64,000 nucleotides of DNA from an uncultured Fibrobacter sp. (GTDB lineage Bacteria; Fibrobacterota; Fibrobacteria; Fibrobacterales; Fibrobacteraceae), in assembly GCA_934700345.1 (NCBI GenBank), contig CAKUXP010000002.1, positions 62,001 to 126,000 of the forward strand. The letters run 5' to 3'. A program made the position numbers and the translations under genes. Positions 60,410-64,000 of this stretch are shown here, one piece after another (within the stretch, counting starts at the first letter, position 1; the number at the start of each line of letters is the position of its first letter). The notes below the pieces were generated by a model. That model did not search any database. It had not been told where the DNA came from and was given only the letters and a program-made list of their open reading frames with translations.

Positions 60410-60931
60410 ATGAAGAGGTTTTTCCTTTTAGCGGTTTTTGCAACGATGCTTATCGCTTGTGATGATTCTCACCAATGCAAGTTTGACGAAAAAAATCAGG
60501 TGCTGCATTGTTCGGAAAAAAACTACCGCACCGTTTCGATTTTAGGGCATAACTGGATGGCGGAAAACTCCCGTTTCTTTACGGATTTCAGCTATTGCTA
60601 TCAAAACGACTTCAAGATGTGCGAAAACTATGGACGCCTTTACAACTGGGAATCTTCCAAGAAAGCGTGCCCTTCGGGTTGGCGCATCCCGACAAAGGCG
60701 GAATTCGAAGAACTTCTGCAATATGGTGAATTTGAAAAACTAGAACCGGTCAATGCGGGATTTCGTTACTATGAAGACTATTATGTCGATGAAGGAAAGG
60801 CGGCGCGCTTTTGGACTAGTGACGAATATGACGGAATACGAGCCTATGTAATTCGTGTCGATGGCGATGAAATCGTTGCGGAACATTTCAACAAGACCAT
60901 CTCCGCTTCCATTCGCTGCATCCAGGAATAG
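60410..60931 (+). CDS. FISUMP-domain lipoprotein, short (paralogue)
   Basis: 173 residues; lipobox MLIAC. YRTVSILGHNWMAENSRFF, CPSGWRIPTKAEFEEL, FWTSDEYDGIRAYVIRVD and ASIRCIQE align along the full length with the 58676 gene, including CKFDEKNQVLHCSEKNYRTV against its CQYDEKKQTLACVEKTYRTV. RBS GGAG precedes the ATG. It precedes the ThrE pair by 14 nt, but a functional link is not evident. Confidence 0.85.
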   Translation: MKRFFLLAVFATMLIACDDSHQCKFDEKNQVLHCSEKNYRTVSILGHNWMAENSRFFTDFSYCYQNDFKMCENYGRLYNWESSKKACPSGWRIPTKAEFEELLQYGEFEKLEPVNAGFRYYEDYYVDEGKAARFWTSDEYDGIRAYVIRVDGDEIVAEHFNKTISASIRCIQE

Positions 60932-60945
60932 CGCAAAGGTTTTTC

Positions 60946-61875
60946 ATGGGAATTGAAATTGACATTGCGAGCATCTATTCGGGATATGCGAGAGTTTTAA
61001 TTATCGTTAGTTTGGTTGTAACGGCGGCTATCGCCTTGTTTTGCCGAATTTTAGCCGGCAGAAATCAAAAGGCAGAAGTTTGCAAAGCGGATGCCTGGAA
61101 AGAAAACGAAGGGGAGGCGCTTTGTACGGAAAAAATGATCGCAGAGTTTGCGGCATCGCTTGCCTCCGCGGGAGCGACCAGTTCGCTTTCGGAATCGAGC
61201 GTTCGGTATCTTTGTGCGCGTTTTGGAATTTCTGCGGAAATCATCGGGTTTCCGAAGCATGTCCTGCTAAGCATTTCCGGGAAAAAGCTTTCCGACCAAT
61301 ATACGATTACCCAAAAGCTGCTTCCGAATCCCCTGGATTTTCAAAGAATTATCCAGTTGCACCGTTTGGCGAAGGAAACGCTGAAGGAAATGTATTCGCC
61401 TAAAACTTTTTGGGACCGCTATCAGGAGATCTTGCGGGAAAAAAGGCTTTCGCCTAATTTGGTTCTCGTCTTGACGGGGTTTGCGAACGCTTCGTTCTGC
61501 AGGCTTTTTAACGGGGACTGGATTTCGATGGGAATTGTATTTTTGGCGACGGTTTGCGGTTTCTATCTGAAAAACGCTTTGCACGGAAAGTTTCAAATCG
61601 ACATGCGCCTCGCAACGATTTTTTCGGCATTCGTTTCAACGATCGTCGGCTGCACCGGCTATGCGTTTCAATTGGGCGATACTCCCGATATTGCGCTTGC
61701 GACCAGCATTCTTTACCTGGTTCCCGGCATTCCCTATATCAATGCGTTGAGCGATCTGCTGAACGGTGCGTTTTTGAGCTGCATCCGTCATGCGTTCAAC
61801 GCGACGATTTTGACGATTTGCCTTTCCATTGGATTTAGTCTGGGATTGATTTCCACAAACCTTCATTTCTTCTGA
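60946..61875 (+). CDS. ThrE-family threonine/serine exporter, large subunit (DUF1212)
   Basis: 309 residues. N-terminal cytoplasmic domain, then five or more membrane helices with the ThrE pattern LYLVPGIPYINALSDLLNGA. The family exports threonine and serine; here split into two genes as in other bacteria. ATG 60946, 14 nt after the FISUMP gene. Confidence 0.8.
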   Translation: MGIEIDIASIYSGYARVLIIVSLVVTAAIALFCRILAGRNQKAEVCKADAWKENEGEALCTEKMIAEFAASLASAGATSSLSESSVRYLCARFGISAEIIGFPKHVLLSISGKKLSDQYTITQKLLPNPLDFQRIIQLHRLAKETLKEMYSPKTFWDRYQEILREKRLSPNLVLVLTGFANASFCRLFNGDWISMGIVFLATVCGFYLKNALHGKFQIDMRLATIFSAFVSTIVGCTGYAFQLGDTPDIALATSILYLVPGIPYINALSDLLNGAFLSCIRHAFNATILTICLSIGFSLGLISTNLHFF

Positions 61876-61876
61876 T

Positions 61877-62389
61877 ATGCTTTTACTGACTCTTGTTCAA
61901 GATGGAATTTTTGCATCGATTGCCGCGATAGGATTTGGCAGCATCAGCAATGTCCCGAAAAGAATTTTTGCCGGGTGCGGAATCGTGGCGGCGATTGGCC
62001 ATGTGACTCGATTTGTCCTGATGAATTTATTTGGAATCCATATCATCTGGGCGAGCCTTGTTGCAGGTCTTGCGATTGGATGTGCGGCCATTTTGCTTCG
62101 GCGCGTGTGGAAATGCCCGTGTGAAATGCTCGCTTTCCCGGCTCTGCTCCCGATGATTCCCGGAATGTACGCTTATCGTTCCGTACAGTCGCTACTCCTT
62201 TGCTTTAAAACGCCGCGCGATGAACTGTTTGAACATTACATCCACATCTTTACTTATAACTTTATGGTCTGCGTACTCGCTATATTGATGATGGTTTTCG
62301 GGCTGACTTTTGCCATTCACCTGCAAAGAAAGCGGACGATTTTTCAAAAGTGGAAAAGACGCGCTTCTCCGCTCCGAGGCAAAGCGTAG
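61877..62389 (+). CDS. ThrE-family exporter, small subunit (DUF3815)
   Basis: 170 residues, almost entirely membrane helices (GFGSISNVPKRIFAGCGIVA; FPALLPMIPGMYAYRSVQSL), matching the second ThrE domain. One base after the partner gene. Together the two make the complete exporter. Confidence 0.82.
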   Translation: MLLLTLVQDGIFASIAAIGFGSISNVPKRIFAGCGIVAAIGHVTRFVLMNLFGIHIIWASLVAGLAIGCAAILLRRVWKCPCEMLAFPALLPMIPGMYAYRSVQSLLLCFKTPRDELFEHYIHIFTYNFMVCVLAILMMVFGLTFAIHLQRKRTIFQKWKRRASPLRGKA

Positions 62390-62523
62390 TGAATTTGTAT
62401 CGGTTATGTGTTAAATTGTATATGTACATAAATGCATTGTTTTGCTGTTTTAGGGCTACTGTCTTGAATGACGGCGCACTTTCGAATCCATTGGAAGTGG
62501 CGAAGATATGACAAGGAGTCAAG

Positions 62524-63158
62524 ATGACAACAGATACAATGGCCCATTTTGATGTCGTGGGAAGCTTTCTACGCCTGGAAAGTCTGAAACAGGTTCGGGC
62601 TTCCTTTAAAAAGGGAGAACTTTCGGAAGGAAAATTCGACGAAATCAAGAAAAACGCAATTCGAAATCTCGTCGAAAAGCAGAAAGAAATTGGGCTTTCC
62701 TATATCACTGACGGGGAATACAACCACAAGTTTTGGCACCTGGACTTTTTCTGGGGATTTGGCGACGTTAAGCATCGGAAGGAAGGCGGTGAAGTTCCGT
62801 TCAACGGCGAAATAGCTGACTTGGAAGATTCCTATATCGCGGGAAAGGTCTTTGCCAAGGGAAATGTAAACAGGCTTTATCTGGAATACGATGACAAGCG
62901 TTCAGGTGGATTTGCCCCGCTGGCGAAGGTTAGCCCGGACAAAAAGGTTGTGTTCGGACTTATCACCACGAAGCGCCCGCAGCTTGAAGACGAGAATGCC
63001 GTAATCGCTCGAATCCATGAAGCGTCAAAGTACATTCCGCTAGAACGTCTCTACTTGAGTCCTCAATGCGGTTTTGTTTCTTGTAAAATCGGAAACAAGC
63101 TTACCGAGGAAGAATTCAAAAAATCGCCTTGGTGAAGGAGATTGCGGAAAAAGTGTGA
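62524..63158 (+). pseudogene. Decayed MetE-like cobalamin-independent methionine synthase (YxjG/YxjH type)
   Basis: The 203-residue frame keeps N-terminal family motifs (FDVVGSFLRLESLKQ; LSYITDGEYNHKFWHLDFFW) and C-terminal ones (YLEYDDKRSGGFAPL; VFGLITTKRP; YLSPQCGFVS) but skips about 150 residues between GKV and AKGNVNRL (about residue 110, nt 62852), which normally hold the metal-binding HxC. After LTEEEFKK a run of A near 63116-63123 shifts frame: the stop at 63133 interrupts a tail that in the next frame reads IALVKEIAEKV, as expected. Two lesions make it a pseudogene. RBS AAGGAG intact. Confidence 0.8.
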
Positions 63159-63192
63159 GGTAAGTAATTTTTTTAATTTCCCATGATACAAG

Positions 63193-63227
63193 AGGCTCGT
63201 GGCATTTTTATGCTGCGAGCCTTTTTT
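63193..63227 (+). terminator. Rho-independent terminator after MetE-like pseudogene
   Basis: AGGCTCG (63193-63199) pairs with CGAGCCT (63216-63222), extended inward by five more pairs (two wobble), loop TTTTTA, followed by T-run. Confidence 0.85.
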
Positions 63228-63260
63228 CAAAAGCTATCATTGCTCCAAAACGAGGATAAG

Positions 63261-64000
63261 ATGAATTTTTTCAACATAGGAATCGTCTCTGCTTTTTCAG
63301 CGTTGCTTCTCGGTTGTTCCGACGAGGCGAAAACGAGAACGGTCATCGTGTATTTTTCTCAAACAGGGACGACAAAAATTGTCGCAAGCGAAATACGGAA
63401 AAATACGGGTGCGGACATGGCGGAACTTTTGTTGAAAAATCCATACCCTTCGACATACGACAGTACGATTCAGCGCGTCAAGCGGGAGCGGGAAGCGAAG
63501 CGATGGCCGGAGATTTTCCAGGCAAAAATGAATTTGGCGAAGTACGATACCGTGTTTCTCGGCTATCCGATTATGTTTGGAACTTTTGCTCCGCCGATTT
63601 ATACATTTTTAGATTCGAACGACTTGAAGGGAAAAGTTGTCGTCCCGTTTTGCACGTATGGAAGCGGGGGCGTGAAAAATAGCGCGAAGGAATTGAAAAG
63701 TCTTGTTCCGGGGATGAAGATTGTAAGACCTTATGGAATTGCGCATAAACGAATTTCAAAAGCTCCGGAAGAGGTCCGTCGTTTTTTGCAAACTCTTTCT
63801 GCGAAAGAGGATGAGGAAATGGTCGGTGCGTATTCGGAAATGCGCCTTTTGACATCCGAGGATTCAACCGTATTTGCGGAGGCGACGGCGGATTACGCCT
63901 ATCTTCATCTTGTGCCGAAGAGCGTAAAGTCCCAAGTCGTCGCCGGGACAAATTACGTTTTTCTATGCGAGATGAAAGGACCGGACGGAATCCTTGCCGA
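63261..64000 (+). CDS. Flavodoxin-like lipoprotein with cystatin-like motif (cut by window edge)
   Basis: The frame from ATG 63261 (GAGG upstream) runs off the right edge, at least 246 residues. A lipoprotein signal (SALLLGCSDEAK) is followed by a flavodoxin_4-like domain: VIVYFSQTGTTKIV (FMN phosphate loop), YDTVFLGYPIMFGTFAPPI, VVVPFCTYGSGGV. After the flavodoxin domain (about residue 185) comes SEMRLLTSEDS, then SQVVAGTNYVFLCEM, which carries the cystatin QxVxG pattern. An FMN-binding surface redox protein with a cystatin-like module is the working idea; the rest lies outside the window. Confidence 0.75.
   Translation, partial: MNFFNIGIVSAFSALLLGCSDEAKTRTVIVYFSQTGTTKIVASEIRKNTGADMAELLLKNPYPSTYDSTIQRVKREREAKRWPEIFQAKMNLAKYDTVFLGYPIMFGTFAPPIYTFLDSNDLKGKVVVPFCTYGSGGVKNSAKELKSLVPGMKIVRPYGIAHKRISKAPEEVRRFLQTLSAKEDEEMVGAYSEMRLLTSEDSTVFAEATADYAYLHLVPKSVKSQVVAGTNYVFLCEMKGPDGILA

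Overview
The window looks like a chromosome segment from a Fibrobacter-type bacterium (phylum Fibrobacterota). Five genes encode lipoproteins with the FISUMP domain (Fibrobacter succinogenes major paralogous domain; signature V+IG.Q.WMAENL and C..GWH+P). One very large gene encodes a SprA-like outer-membrane translocon of the type IX secretion system, and several lipoproteins, outer-membrane proteins and carbohydrate-active proteins suit a Gram-negative polysaccharide degrader. I saw no rRNA, tRNA, CRISPR array, integrase or transposase. All assignments come from reading the sequence; no database search was run.

Layout. 0-5.2 kb: a cut-off S41 protease lipoprotein and a leucine-rich-repeat protein (minus strand), a solitary AIPR-family putative anti-phage gene, and an MFS transporter. 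5.3-9.1 kb: three tandem FISUMP lipoproteins with short collagen-like linkers. 9.1-10.2 kb: a non-coding region built from a dispersed intergenic repeat family, with one further inverted copy near 1.88 kb. 10.2-20 kb: SprA, a split ChrA-type transporter, and a CE4 polysaccharide deacetylase with a C-terminal module that looks like a type IX sorting domain. 20-23.7 kb: an SPFH/GYF protein, a zinc-ribbon protein, apt and a purine permease. 23.8-32.8 kb: an accessory locus of secreted proteins (FGE/SUMF1-like proteins, a CBM/beta-helix protein, a metzincin lipoprotein) with a 101-bp exact duplication of leader plus signal peptide and several gene remnants. This is the most unusual part of the window.

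32.8-47.4 kb: an outer-membrane protein with two Rrf2 regulators, an LpoB-like/COG3014 lipoprotein pair, an AlkD-like protein, an AT-hook protein, malQ plus a GH13 amylase, fused secDF, a CorA channel and a ClC channel. 47.7-54.2 kb: a Nudix/PPOX fusion and the phosphate regulon: porin-pstC-pstA-pstB-phoU on the minus strand, with a domain-permuted PstS divergent on the plus strand. 54.2-64 kb: azlCD, tag, xth, an AspT-family transporter, a LysR regulator between two FISUMP lipoproteins, a two-component ThrE exporter, a decayed MetE-like gene and a cut-off flavodoxin-like lipoprotein.

Functionally the window mixes core metabolism (glucan turnover, purine salvage, phosphate uptake, base excision repair, secretion) with surface functions. 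SprA could export proteins such as the CE4 deacetylase. The 23.8-32.8 kb locus seems to have grown by tandem duplication of metzincin plus SUMF1-like gene pairs, followed by deletion.
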